64,000 nucleotides of DNA from Gautieria morchelliformis (taxonomy: Eukaryota > Basidiomycota > Agaricomycetes > Gomphales > Gomphaceae). The position numbers were made by a program, and so were the translations under genes. The notes under the pieces are model-generated. The model did no database searches. It saw only the letters and a list, made by a program, of their open reading frames with translations, and was not told where the DNA came from. Shown here in pieces: positions 13,021-23,815 of the stretch. The stretch covers positions 62,001 to 126,000 of the forward strand of contig WHVA01000048.1 of the NCBI GenBank assembly GCA_015179125.1, in the 5' to 3' direction. Within the stretch, counting starts at the first letter, position 1. Every line of letters starts with the position of its first letter.

Positions 13021-13221
13021 GACGACGCAGTAGGCGAAATGGGTAGGCGGTACTGCCAAAGCGCTTCAGCGGTTGCAACTCCGACGGAACTGATCAGGAC
13101 TAGAGCGCGTCGGTGGGTCCATGTGGACACGATGACTTCTCCATTCAATTGAACCTGCTGTGGCTCTCCACGATAGACGCTGCGATAATACAACGCTGTT
13201 CTATCTAACCAACTCGACACT

Positions 13222-13438
13222 ATGGCCGCAGCCCTGGGATTAGCAGGTAAGTCGACGACAACATATCGGAATCGTTGGTAGGGTGCTAACCACAAATCAG
13301 CGAGCGTCATTGCCGCTCACGGCAGCGACTATCAGTGCATGCCACAACTATGGGAGTGGCGTCAAGAACGCATCGAGGGACAAGAAAAGGATCATTGATC
13401 ATCTGTCTAGACTCCAAAAAGTGCTGGAAACTATTCGT
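13222..13438 (+). pseudogene. STAND/NLR N-terminal domain fragment
   Basis: Starts ATG at 13222 (MAAALGLA), then a GTAAGT...CAG intron, then ASVIA. After a one-base frame slip near 13320 it reads ISACHNYGSGVKNASRDK and DHLSRLQKVLETI. This is the helical N-terminal domain common at the head of fungal STAND (NACHT or NB-ARC) proteins, which sense non-self. It is cut at about 13440 by a copia gag fragment on the other strand. The rest of the gene is not found in the window. The family is recognised by pattern only. Confidence 0.55.
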
Positions 13439-13441
13439 TGA

Positions 13442-13969
13442 CTAGTAGAAACGACGAGACAGCAGCGTATCTCTCTTCTTGGCTTTAGAATGGCAGTTGG
13501 CCTTTATGTGGCCCTTCTTCCCGCACTTCCAGCATTCCACGTTGGTCTTTGTGGTGCTGGAGGTGCCACTGCATGCTTGGGATTTTCCATGGCCCGTTGC
13601 TGCGGCGAGAGTGTTCTCACTTGCTTTCAGCTGTCGCTCCTCAATGGTGAGTCGCTCAAACTCATCAATTAGGGTGCTTGGCCTTCGCATGCGCCGCTGA
13701 CATCGTAATCACGTTGATGAGCGAGCAATACGACTTCAGGAGTGAGCCAAGGATGACAATGACTAGGTCGTCGTCAGTAAGTCCAGTGTTCATCCCTGTG
13801 AGCTGTTCCTGCATTCTCATGAGGCTCTCCAGGCGCATGCGGATGTTAGACTCGTCCTCACACTTCAACTCGTACATCTGGCGCTGCATGTCTACCTTAA
13901 CAGTGAGTGCTTTAGTCTCATGCTTTGCACACACTGCATTCCAGACCCCCTTCGCTGTGGTCAGGTTCT
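13442..13969 (-). pseudogene. Ty1/copia gag fragment
   Basis: On the minus strand it reads KGVWNAVCAKHETKALTVKV, then DDDLVIVILGSLLKSY, LIDEFERLTIEERQLKASE and the zinc knuckle CWKCGKKGHIKANC. This order is typical of basidiomycete copia gag. There is one frameshift near 13680. It is truncated on both sides: by the family-A LTR at 13970 and at the STAND fragment near 13440. No copia LTR, protease or RT is seen nearby. Confidence 0.8.
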
Positions 13970-14459
13970 TGTCAGGGGACACCCTGTTTTCCATTTCCAG
14001 TTCCGACACCACACCCAGTTTCGACTCCATTTCTGACTCCGCTTCCAGTTCCGATTCAATCTCCGCCTCCGCTTTCGGAAATGATTCCGCTTCTGGGAGA
14101 ACTTCCACCAGTTCTGTTCGCCTTGCCAGTTCCACTCCAATTTCCGACTTCCACTCCCGGAACAGTGTCGGAAATCAAGCGACTCGCATAATAGGTGGCA
14201 TCAAGGGTCGATCAAGGGTCAGGGAGGTCAGGGGGATGCAGGGTTGATGGCGGGTGCCAAGTGTTGTCCCTGGCTGTGCAGCGTAGTATAATACGGGCTC
14301 GCTGACATTGGGGGTCCTTAGACTTTTCTCTTTGGATTTCCCCTTGTCAGGTGAGAATCCCCTCTCTTGTATACTCTGTTCATTTATACATACTTTGGAT
14401 TTCCCCTTGTCAGTTGTGTGGTAGTGTGATCTCCACAACCAGCCAGGGTTGCCCTTACA
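13970..14459 (+). repeat. Family-A 5' LTR
   Basis: 490 bp. U3 holds a degenerate hexamer array (TTCCRN/CTCCRN units in 6-bp phase, about 13994-14100). A 20-bp direct repeat (TTTGGATTTCCCCTTGTCAG) occurs at 14331 and 14394, 63 bp apart; loss of one unit explains the short LTR at 36544-36970. Confidence 0.93.
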
Positions 14460-14647
14460 GCAGAAAAGTCTCTCCCCTAGAGGACCGGCGGTCGTACTGC
14501 GCGTTGCATTCGCCATAGGTGCGTTTGGAATCGGAGACAGCGACTCGGAGATTGCAACCTCTTCCGCACACACGGCATACGACAGCCCCTCTTCTTACGT
14601 TGAGCTCCCAACCCCGGAAATCCTGTCCCATATTTCCCCTTCTGACA

Positions 14648-15820
14648 TGGATCCGGATGATCGCCTTCGGAATATGGAGGAGGAATTGACGCGGAACCGG
14701 ATGAAGACCGACGCGATTGAAACAGCCTTACAAACGATTTTGGCTAAGTTAGATATCCACAAGGTGGTGGAAATGCAATGCTGGATGAGCCGGATTTCGG
14801 AAAAGCGGAACTGGCGGAAGAGAGGATGTCCGCGAAGTTGGCAAAGGTCAAACCTGCAACTCTGGCGGACTTTGACGGAGATCGGGAGAAGGGACGTGCA
14901 TTCTTCAACACATGCAGCATCTACTTCGCAATTGTCGGAGACCTCTTTCTGAACGACCAGGCTCGGATTCACTGGGCATTGTCCTTTTTCAAGTTGGATT
15001 GCGCAGCCCGTGTTGCAAACAAGGTGATCCGACATGAAGCAAAGGGCAAGGGGAACTACTTCCAGGACTGGGACGCCTTTGAGAAAACATTTTCTGACCA
15101 GTTCTGCCCGAAAAATGAGCAGCTCACAGCCCTTACAAAGCTCCAGGGGACCAGCTGGTACCAGGCCAAGGATCCGGTCGATGACTACATTGACCGCTTC
15201 CAGGAGCTCATTGACCTTGCGGAGTATGACGACAACAAGACAATAGTCATCAAATTCCGACGAGGGCTTGATCCGACACTCCAGAACCAAGTTGCGCTGC
15301 TTGGGGATGGATATCCAGATTTCGATGACCCGGAAGGGTGGTACCAAGCTGCGCGGAGGGTGTCCCGAAACAGGGAAGCAAACGAGGCCTTTGTGGAGAC
15401 AAACTGGAACATGACACACAGTTCCGCTCGTCCTACTCCACCCGTGCCAAAACCCGGAAGTGCATTCATTCCCACACGGAAAATATTTCCGATGGTTGTT
15501 CCGCCTGCTCCTATTAGGAACCCTAGCCCCCTCCCTCGAAGAGTGGCCCTGCCCCAATGGATGTTGACCGCATGCGCGGAAAAGGCCACGGAACCATCAC
15601 CTGCTTCCGATGCCGACAACCAGGCCACTATGCCCGCGAGTGCCCCCAAGCCTTTGACATCCGGCTTATGACCACAGAGGAGAAGCTTGAGCTCCTTCCA
15701 GAGTTCCCCGCACTCGCAGACATAAGTGGAGTGCCCACTGCGGAAGGAATTTCCAAAAATGCGGAACATGGTGCATCGGAAGTGGAAGATGCGTCGGATT
15801 TTGTGACGTGCAGCAGGTGA
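14648..15820 (+). pseudogene. Family-A gag
   Basis: The likely start is MDPDDRLRNMEEELTRN at 14648. A retrotransposon-gag helical domain follows (RIHWALSFFK, WYQAKDPVDDYIDRFQELI), then the zinc knuckle CFRCRQPGHYAREC near 15604. Two single-base losses break it relative to copy 2: near 14755 (GATATCCAC against GAGATTCCAC) and in a C-run near 15530 (five C against six). It would otherwise encode the capsid/nucleocapsid protein. Confidence 0.88.
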
Positions 15821-18800
15821 GATGTGTGCCCCTGCTGCCTGTACATAACCGGTTTGCCTGTCTTGAAGTAGAGAATGAAAAGCCCCCACTCCCCTCACTT
15901 CGTACAGACCCACCGGATAAAGTCACACAAAAACCAAAACCGACACCCCATCCATCCCGCACCCGCCCTTGGGAGAGACGCCTCCTGAAGCACTATGTTG
16001 TTGCTGCCACCCCTGGCCCCAAGTCACTAGTCATTAAGGTGGAGATCCAGACGACAGATACGGCGGAAGTCAAATCCGGACCCGCCCTTGTCGATTGCGG
16101 GGCCACTGGTCAGTTTATAGACTGGGACTATGTGGAACGGAACCGACTGACCACGTGGAAGTTGCAACGTGCAATCCCGGTGTTCAATGTGGATGGAAGC
16201 CCCAATGAGGCAGGGTCCATCACAGAGATAGTAGACACAATTCTCCGCTACGATGGACACTCAGAACGTACTTCCTTTGCAGTCACCAGCCTGGGGAAGC
16301 AAGACATCATCCTCGGATTTACCTGGCTTCAGGAGCACAACCCGGAGATCAATTGGCAGACTCGGAAGGTACTGATGAGTCGATGTGCAGCCAAGTGTCA
16401 CATGTGCCGGTCGGAAGTGCGGAAGGAGCGCCAGGAGCAGCGGAAGACCGAACGGCTCATACAGACATGTCGTTCTGGCCCCCTGTTATGTATCGAGATT
16501 TCCGCTAAGTCGGAACTGGAAAGGACAGCGGCTTCAACTTGTAGGTTGCGCCCCCAATGAACTATCGTCCTACGTATTTTGGAACTGAGTCGGAAGTCGG
16601 AAAGCACTGAACCAAAGGTTTGGTCGGAACTTGAGTCGGAACTGAGGCAGAAGGCGGAAGATGGAAGGCGGAGAGAGACTGAGATCTTGCTAGAATCGCT
16701 GTGCTAAGAACAGGAGATGGAGCGAAGGAAATCAAGTATCGAAGGCGATTATTTGATTGCAGAATAAGAGACATACATGACATGCTTTATACAAAGAGCT
16801 GAGGCAACAGGTAATGATATGGTACTAAGCAAATTCCGGAGGAAGCGGAAGTCGAGTAGACAATGCGTGGGAACTAACTATTGGGAACAATGGGACTACA
16901 AGGGGGGTTCAGGGTAAGGTAGAACAATGGCAAAGAACAAGGGGTCGGGAAAACATATCTGACAATGAAACACAAGGAGGGTCGGACATATGGTCTTGAT
17001 GAACGGTAAGGTGGGTCCGGTGGGTCCGAGTAATAGAGTCGAAAGAACAAGGGAAATGTACAAGGGGCGGAATGTCGGAAATATCGGAGGGGCGGAATGT
17101 GTTGCGGAAATATCGTAGGGGCGGAAGGTATTGCGGAACTGAGGGTCGGAAGTCGGAAATGAACGGTCGTAACACCCCCATCCACTGCTTGCAGAAGAAG
17201 ACTCAGAAGCGGAATTTGAACCGGATCCCACTTCCAATTCCAATTCCGATTCAGACTCCGACATCATCCGACTCCACCCGGAAGACACTCTGGTGGAAGG
17301 GGAGCGCTTGCTGTACGTAAACCTTTCGCCGGAAGCGGAACACATCCGCACCACCGGAAATATTTCGCAACGCCTTGCTGAAGCCTCCAAGAGGCATGAT
17401 AGAGCGGGGGCGGAAATTCCGGAGTACCTGCGGGAGTTCGAGGACGTCTTTTCCAAGGAGTCGTTTGATGCCCTGCCTCCACGGAAGCTGTGGGACCATG
17501 CCATCGAGTTGGAGCCTGGGTCAAAGCCCACCAACTGCAAAGTCTACCCGCTGTCACCCAAGGAGCAGGTAGAGCTCGATGCATTCCTTGCGGAAAACCT
17601 CCGTACAGGGAGGATCCGCCCCTCCAAGTCGCCCATGGCATCTCCGGTGTTCTTCATCAAGAAGAAGGACGGCTCGCTCAGACTTGTGCAGGATTACCGG
17701 GCCTTGAATGCGATCACGATCAAGAACCGGTACCCCATTCCACTCATTTCTGAACTGATCACACAACTCCGTGGGGCAAGGTACTTCACTAAGCTGGATG
17801 TCCGCTGGGGCTTCAATAATGTCCGGATCCGGGAGGGAGACGAGTGGAAGGCCGCATTCCGCACCAACCGAGGACTCTTTGAGCCACAGGTCATGTTCTT
17901 TGGCCTCACCAACAGTCCTGCCACACTCCAGACGATGATGAACGACATTTTCCATGACATGATAGCAGAAGGGGTTGTCTGCGTCTACCTCGATGACACC
18001 CTCATCTTCACAAAAACAATGTCTGAACATCGGGAAGTCGTGCGGAGAGTGCTGGAACGGCTCTGGGAGTACAACCTATGTCTCAAGCCAGAAAAGTGCG
18101 AATTTGAGCGGACGCGGATAGAGTATCTTGGGGTGATTGTGTCGGAAGGAAAGGTGGAAATGGACCCAGTCAAAGTTTCCGGTGTATCGGATTGGCCCGT
18201 GCCGTGGAACAAGAAGGAGGTCCAGTCCTTCATTGGGTTTGTCAATTTCTACCAGCGGTTCATCAAGGACTTCTCCTGCCACGCCCGTGCCCTCTTCGAC
18301 CTCACCAAGAAGGAGGTTGGATGGCGGTGGGGAGAGCCGGAACAGGCCTCCTTTGACAAACTCAAAGAGCTGATCACTTCCATCCCGGTCCTGGTCTTTC
18401 CTGACGACTCTCGCCCTTATCGAGTCGAAGCGGATTCTTCCGACACAGCTACCGGAGCGGTCTTGTCACAACAGTCATCGGAAGATGGTGGGGGGTGGCA
18501 TCCAATTGCCTTCTTCTCTAAGAGCCTTAGTCTGGTCGAGCGGAACTATGAGATCCATGACAAGGAGATGTTGGCAATCATCCGAGCACTGGAGGAGTGG
18601 CGACACTTCCTCAAGGGTGCTCTATGCCCATTTGAGATCTGGACAGACCACAAGAACCTCGAGTATTTCCGCACATCTAAGAAGTTGAACCGACGACAAG
18701 CACGGTGGTCCCTACACCTGTCCCGGTTCGACTTCATGCTCCACCACCGGCCCGGCCGCACCATGGGCAAGCCCAATGCCCTATCCCGCCGTGCGGATCA

Positions 18801-20430
18801 TGGAAGCGGAAGTGGAGACAATGCGGATATGACACTGCTCCGCCCAAGTCTCTTTGCAATCCGCGCCCTAGAAGGAGTGACTGCAGTTGGGGCGGAAGCG
18901 GAAATGCTCTGGGATATCTGGAGGCAGTACCGGAATGGAGAGAAGGAGGAGTTGGTGGTGAAGGCAGTGGAGGAACTTCGGAAAGGGCACTCACGGTCTG
19001 TACAGGCAGTGGAATGGTTGGAACGTGATGGACTGCTCCACTTCAGAGGCAAGGTCTATGTTCCATGTGGGGTGGACCTCGGCCGCCGCATTGTGTCCCA
19101 GCACCATGACACACGGGTCGCTGGGCATGCTGGCAGGTGGAAGACGCTGGAGTTAGTGGCTCAGAATTACTGGTGGCCTCAGATGTCCCGCTACATTGGA
19201 CAGTATGTGAAGACATGTGACCTTTGTCTCCAAACCAAAGCGCAACGACATCCGCCCGTCGGAGAACTTGTTCCACCCCCGATTCCAGAATCCTGCTGGG
19301 GCACCATCAGTGTCGACTTCATCGTTGAACTCCCAGAGTCTCATGGCTACGATGCGATCATGAACGTCGTGGATTCGGTAAGCAAGGTGTCCCACTTCAT
19401 TCCGATGCACACGACGATCACAGCCCTCGGAGCGGCCCGCCTGTTCCTTGCACATGTCTGGAAGTTGCATGGGCTCCCGAAGCAAGTCGTTTCTGACTGA
19501 GGTCCACAGTTTGTCGCGGAACTGACTCGGGAGCTCTACCGCCTGCTCGGCATAAAGCTGGCTACCACCACAGCGTACCATCCGCAGGGTGACGGGCAGA
19601 CGGAACGGGTCAATCAAGAGTTGGAGCAATATCTCCGCCTCTTTGTCAATGAGAGGCAGGATGACTGGGATGAGTTGCTTCCACTGGCGGAATTCCAATA
19701 CAACAACCATGTACATTCCGCCACGCAACAGACTCCCTTCATGCTTGACTCCGGACGACACCTGCGGATGGGCTTCTAACCACGCCAGGCTGAGTCCTGA
19801 CTCGAGATGGTCAATGAGTTCCGAGACCGCATGGACTCCACCCTTTCGGAAGCCAAGTCGGCCCTTGCGAAGGCCAAGGATGACATGGCAAGGTACTACA
19901 ACCAACGCCGGGTTCCTGCCCCGGAGTACCAAGTTGGAGACAAGGTGTATCTAGATGCAAGTGACATCCGCACCACACGCCCTTCGCAGAAGCTTGCCCA
20001 CCGCTACCTTGGGCCCTTCACAGTGATGCGGAGGGTTGTACGGAATGCATACCGCCTCCGACTTCCGATGTCCATGTCCCGCCTCCACCCCGTCTTCAAC
20101 GTGGTGAAGTTACTCCCTACGCTTGAGGACCCAATTCCAGGTCAGAAGGCTCGTCCGCCACCTCCGCCGGAAATTGTAGATGGGGAAGAGCACTATGTGG
20201 TGGAATGGATCCTGGACAGCCGGTTTGTGCGAGGACGACTCCAATGCCTCATGAAATGGGAGGGGTATGGGTATGAGGAGAATTCGTGGGTCCTGGAGCA
20301 AGATGTTTCCGCTCCAGACAAACTCTGTGAGTTCTATAGGACACACCCCGGTGCCCCTCGCCGAATCCGCTCGCTGGCATTTCAATCCCTTGTGTCCCGT
20401 GCTTTGAGGACACAGCACGCTAGAGGGGGG
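15808..20430 (+). pseudogene. Family-A pol: protease, RT, RNase H, integrase, chromodomain
   Basis: The aspartic protease has VDCGATGQFID near 16090. RT has YLDD at 17986-17997, then RNase H, then an HHCC integrase zinc finger near 19100-19230. The integrase core follows, and a chromodomain at about 20190-20340 (HYVVEWILDSRF ... LMKWEGYGYEENSW). Breaks: a 754-bp insertion at 16449-17202; TGA at 19498, just after the second catalytic Asp; TAA near 19777 and TGA near 19798. The chromodomain marks it as a chromovirus, which known members use to target heterochromatin. The frame stays open past the polypurine tract into the LTR to 20712, giving a Ser/Asp-rich tail. Confidence 0.92.
16449..17202 (-). 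mobile_element. 754-bp LTR-like insertion inside family-A pol
   Basis: Absent from copy 2, where the coding sequence is continuous across the site. It is bracketed by GAAGAC (16443-16448 and 17197-17202), a possible 6-bp target duplication. Read on the minus strand it has a G-rich tract then TGTTACGACC near 17173, and an end near ATAGTTCA followed by TTGGGGGCGCAACC, resembling an LTR plus primer-binding site of another element. It is extremely rich in CGGAA. Confidence 0.55.
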
Positions 20431-20434
20431 GTGA

Positions 20435-20924
20435 TGTCAGGGGACACCCTGTTTTCCATTTCCAGTTCCGACACCACACCCAGTTCCGACTCCATTTCCG
20501 ACACCGCTTCCAGTTCCGATTCCATCTCCGCCTCCGCTTTCGGAAATGATTCCACTTCTGGGAGAACTTCCACCAGTTCTGTTCGCCTTGCCAGTTCCAC
20601 TCCAATTTCCGACTTCCACTCTTGGAACAGTGTCAGAAATCAAGCGACTCGCGTGATAGGTGGCATCAAGGGTCAATCAAGGGTCAGGGAGGTCAGGGGG
20701 ATGCAGGGTTGATGGCGGGTGCCAAGTGTTGTCCCTGGCTGCGCAGCGTAGTATAATACGGGCTCGCTGACCTTGGGGGTCCTTAGACTTTTCTCTTTGG
20801 ATTTCCCCTTGTCAGGTGAGAATCCCCTCTCTTGTATACTCTGTTCATTTATACATACTTTGGATTTCCCCTTGTCAGTTGTGTGGTAGTGTGATCTCCA
20901 CAACCAGCCAGGGTTGCCCTTACA
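20435..20924 (+). repeat. Family-A 3' LTR
   Basis: 490 bp, near-identical to the LTR at 13970-14459, with the same two TTTGGATTTCCCC units. The scattered differences are mostly in the U3 hexamer array. Confidence 0.93.
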
Positions 20925-21508
20925 GATCCGAGCAGCCCCCTCCAGGTGTCATTGTGTGCCAGGGGTCGACGCCAGCGTGGCTGGCATCTAGCTCTTCCAT
21001 GTAACCCAGTTCATGCCATCCCTGATAGCTTAGGGATGACAAATGATTTTGTGGTGGAGGACGATGTGACAGGCTCTGCGGGGCCCATAACCTGTAGTGA
21101 TTGTGCACAGTAGCTATGTAGTAACGACTACACAGGAGTGAGCAACCATACATTGTAGTGTACAAATGTGGTACGCACCTCAGTGAATGGATGATTCACT
21201 GAGGTACTCCTGACTTATGAGTCCGATTCATATATGGCCTGCAATACTTAAACCTAAAAATATCCACCGTGATATATCACTCTTCCCATGACATGATACA
21301 GCAAAGTGGACATAGTCACCCTATCAGTTAGTACATTCACATTCATTATGGCTGCCTAGGCACGTCTGGATCCTGAAAGCAATGTTTGGCTCTGAAAGGG
21401 GCTGAAAAAACAAATGTGACCCAGATTGCCTTCGTTCATGACATACATGAAGATATCTGCTAGTCGAAATTGAAAGCGTGGTATATACTATAAAAGCTAA
21501 TGAACAAT
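20925..21508. other. Right flank of chromovirus copy 1 and duplicated 3' region of APH copy 2
   Basis: 20925-21210 is unrelated to the left flank and has no clear gene; it contains a perfect 11-bp stem (21178-21188 with 21194-21204, 5-nt loop). From about 21220 it is a diverged copy of 11850-12126. Confidence 0.5.
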
Positions 21509-22396
21509 TTAAGTCAAGTCATACCCGCAGATATCATACAGCTGCCGCTCTCCAGCCAGCTGCTCGTCATATCTACCGGTCATCTCTCCAATTCTCTCTA
21601 CCCAGTCATTCGACGCATGCGGGGTGAACATCGCTTTCGTGTATTCCCAGTACTCAGGAAACCAACCAGCACTATCCCAATCAATGATGCCCGTAATCGT
21701 ACCATCACGTTTCGCCATAATATTCCTCGGCGCAAAATCACCATGGGTAAATTTGGTGGAGTAGGACTGCAGATGCGAATTGATAATTTTGTCAACGCCA
21801 TTCATCTTCTCAAACGTTTGCATTGTTATATTTCCGCGGAGAAACTGATGGAAATCATCATGAGTGTTAAATGGGCCAAATGACTCAAGGCCAACACGAC
21901 TGCCATCTTGTATGACACCACCTGTTACGGACGCTACTACGCCTTCAACTGGAGGTTTCAAGGCGCGGAGTTGGCCAAGATAGCCCTTGAGCTGTTCCAC
22001 AACCCGTCGCTTTGTCCCTTCAGACATTTTATGCCAAACGTCCCCTAGCTCTTCCCCAGCGACAATGTCCATTGTTATGTATGTGACACCGTTGTGGCAC
22101 CAGACGCGTTGGACTTTTGGCACAGGGATAGAAGTATTGTTAGCAATGTATCGCATGGTCTCGGCTTCGGATATATCAATGTGACGTCCGGCTTTCAGGA
22201 ATGTATTGAAAGCAATTCTTCGTGTTCGAAAGCCAAGAGACCCGGGGTAAAGGGCACGACCAATAGTTATACGCCACTTGAAGAATGGTGGTGGTGAGGA
22301 GGTTACGATCGCATCGGTCTGTTCTTGTTGTTTCTGGGCGTTCTTAGATATGTCAGGGTTAACGGAGCGAAAAGAAATCTTTAGAACTCGGCTCAT
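21509..22396 (-). CDS. APH-type phosphotransferase family protein, copy 2
   Basis: A 295-codon frame starting MSRVLKISFRSVNPD at 22396, by homology with copy 1. The catalytic motif HGDFAPRNIM and metal site IIDWDSAG are intact. Small differences from copy 1 include loss of two codons in ISKNAQ and in FLRGNITMQ. The frame is open a further 130 codons upstream to 22786, which copy 1 does not share; that extension looks like a separate broken coding stretch fused by chance. A small-molecule kinase of unknown substrate. Confidence 0.85.
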   Translation of the reverse strand: MSRVLKISFRSVNPDISKNAQKQQEQTDAIVTSSPPPFFKWRITIGRALYPGSLGFRTRRIAFNTFLKAGRHIDISEAETMRYIANNTSIPVPKVQRVWCHNGVTYITMDIVAGEELGDVWHKMSEGTKRRVVEQLKGYLGQLRALKPPVEGVVASVTGGVIQDGSRVGLESFGPFNTHDDFHQFLRGNITMQTFEKMNGVDKIINSHLQSYSTKFTHGDFAPRNIMAKRDGTITGIIDWDSAGWFPEYWEYTKAMFTPHASNDWVERIGEMTGRYDEQLAGERQLYDICGYDLT

Positions 22397-22960
22397 GACG
22401 ACGCAGTAGGCGAAATGGGTAGACGGTGGTCGTGACTGCCCTAGCGCATCAGCGGTTGCAATCCTCAGCGGTTGCAACTCCGACGGACTCCTGATCGAGA
22501 CTCCCGAATCTCGAAGTCGCTGATGAATAACGCCCGACCGACCTCGATACAGTAGCGAGTCAATGATTGCTTTTACTCTTGGTGAATCGTCACTGGTATT
22601 ACATGGGCCCACTCCACGTAACTCCACACCACGTTTACCGACAACACCACCAAGATAATATGAGTCCTCTTGTTCATTCAGACCCTTTGAGTTCAAATGC
22701 AGTGGAAGCCTACGTTCTTGCCTGTATTTTTGTGGTACGGAACCGTAGCGCCGCGTCGAACAGTTCCGAAGTCTCAACTCGTCCACCCGGCCTGTTTAGA
22801 AACTGACGCAGCTTGTTCCCAGCTCCGACTGGTTGTTGAATATCTCGATAATGAAAGAATGACACGCTAGGAGTTTTTGCTGTAAATCTCTGTTTGAATT
22901 GCTCTTCACACACTGGGGCCTGACATCCTCATCCTCGTCCCTCCAATCCTTCTTTGTCGA
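22397..22960 (-). other. Coding-like stretch upstream of APH copy 2
   Basis: On the minus strand one frame reads SVSFFHYRDIQQPVGAGNK and FDAALRFRTTKIQAR, and a second continues EDSYYLGGVVGKRGVELRGV. The composition looks protein-coding, with a frame change near 22720. I do not recognise the family. It may be a decayed gene or extra exons. Confidence 0.3.
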
Positions 22961-23032
22961 TCCCGTCCATCATCATTGTCCCTAACCCCAACTCAACTTG
23001 TCTAAGTGTTAAACATCTCGGATTCATCAAGG

Positions 23033-23561
23033 ATGCCTCCGTTGAACCAGTTGGCTATGACCCACGGGTCAATAAGTACTCGCTCTCATCCTCAGTCGTG
23101 TAAGTCATTCCGATATATCCTACTATAGTTATCAGCTAACAACCGTATTTTTAGCTACTATGAGTGACTATTCAGGCAGTATACCAACCACACCTCGCTC
23201 CAGACATAACTTGCATGAAAGGGTAACTATCATGCCTGGTAAGTAACATTGATTCTTATCGGAAACAAGACTAACTTGTTTCCATCAAGGAGACCGTATG
23301 TTCGGTGATACATCATGTCTGTGGGAGCCGCCTGACCCACATCTGGTAGCAGTTTACAACCGCCATGTGCCTCCTTTACGTGGCTCTGAGCTGGAGGACG
23401 CACTTGCCGCCCTACGCTTGAACGAAAGGGTCGATAGCGCAACATTTTGGAGGATGTTTGATATGTGTAACTGTAATCAGTTCTTCACGAAGGAAGTCCT
23501 GCATTACGTGCATGGGCCGCAGTGCCCAGTGTGGGTTTACGGCAATAATCCTGCCATTTAG
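23033..23561 (+). CDS. Small three-exon hypothetical protein (140 aa)
   Basis: Exons 23033-23099, 23155-23238 and 23290-23561 are joined by GTAAGT...TTTTTAG and GTAAGT...ATCAAG introns. The total is 423 nt, an exact frame ending TAG. The protein begins MPPLNQLAMTHGSISTR and has a Ser/Thr-rich head. The C-terminal part has acidic/aromatic motifs (LWEPPDPHLVAVYN, ATFWRMFDMCNCNQFF). I do not recognise a family. The clean splicing argues for a real gene. It lies in the gap between APH copy 2 and the second hypothetical copy and has no equivalent in copy 1. Confidence 0.6.
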
Positions 23562-23815
23562 TCTTTCATCTTGTTTTTCTTCTGTACTCTTGCTCTCCAA
23601 CCCCTGCTCTCAAAGATTTCTTGAATGTCTGCTACTCTCCAACAATTTCTTGGATGTATATATGAGAGTAGCTACAAAGAATTGGAACTGCTTCTTGTCG
23701 TATTATAAAAACCCAGCCACGTACGGAGAAGTATACATCATACACTTTGCGGAATAGGTTTCTTAGTACTATTAATTAAAAAATTTTGTGTTGAATAATT
23801 ACGGACAAAGCTACC

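Larger units (their letters stand above)
13970..20924 (+). mobile_element. Family-A chromovirus (Ty3/gypsy), full-length copy 1
   Basis: 490-bp LTRs at 13970-14459 and 20435-20924 start TGTCAGGGGACACC and end GCCCTTACA. A polypurine tract (AGAGGGGGGGTGA) abuts the 3' LTR. Gag, protease, RT, RNase H, integrase and chromodomain follow in order. It is inactive by several frameshifts and stops. The 5-bp flanks do not match (GTTCT on the left, GATCC on the right), and the left flank is copia gag while the right flank is unrelated. Compared with copy 2 it carries a 754-bp extra insertion. Confidence 0.95.

Noticed and set aside
13017..13310. 97-codon minus-strand frame upstream of APH copy 1
   Set aside because: Overlaps the better-supported STAND fragment on the plus strand and is not kept upstream of copy 2.
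20440..20712. Ser/Asp-rich frame in the LTR as an independent gene
   Set aside because: It is the U3 hexamer array read in the pol frame; the same array is open in other frames too, so openness alone means little.
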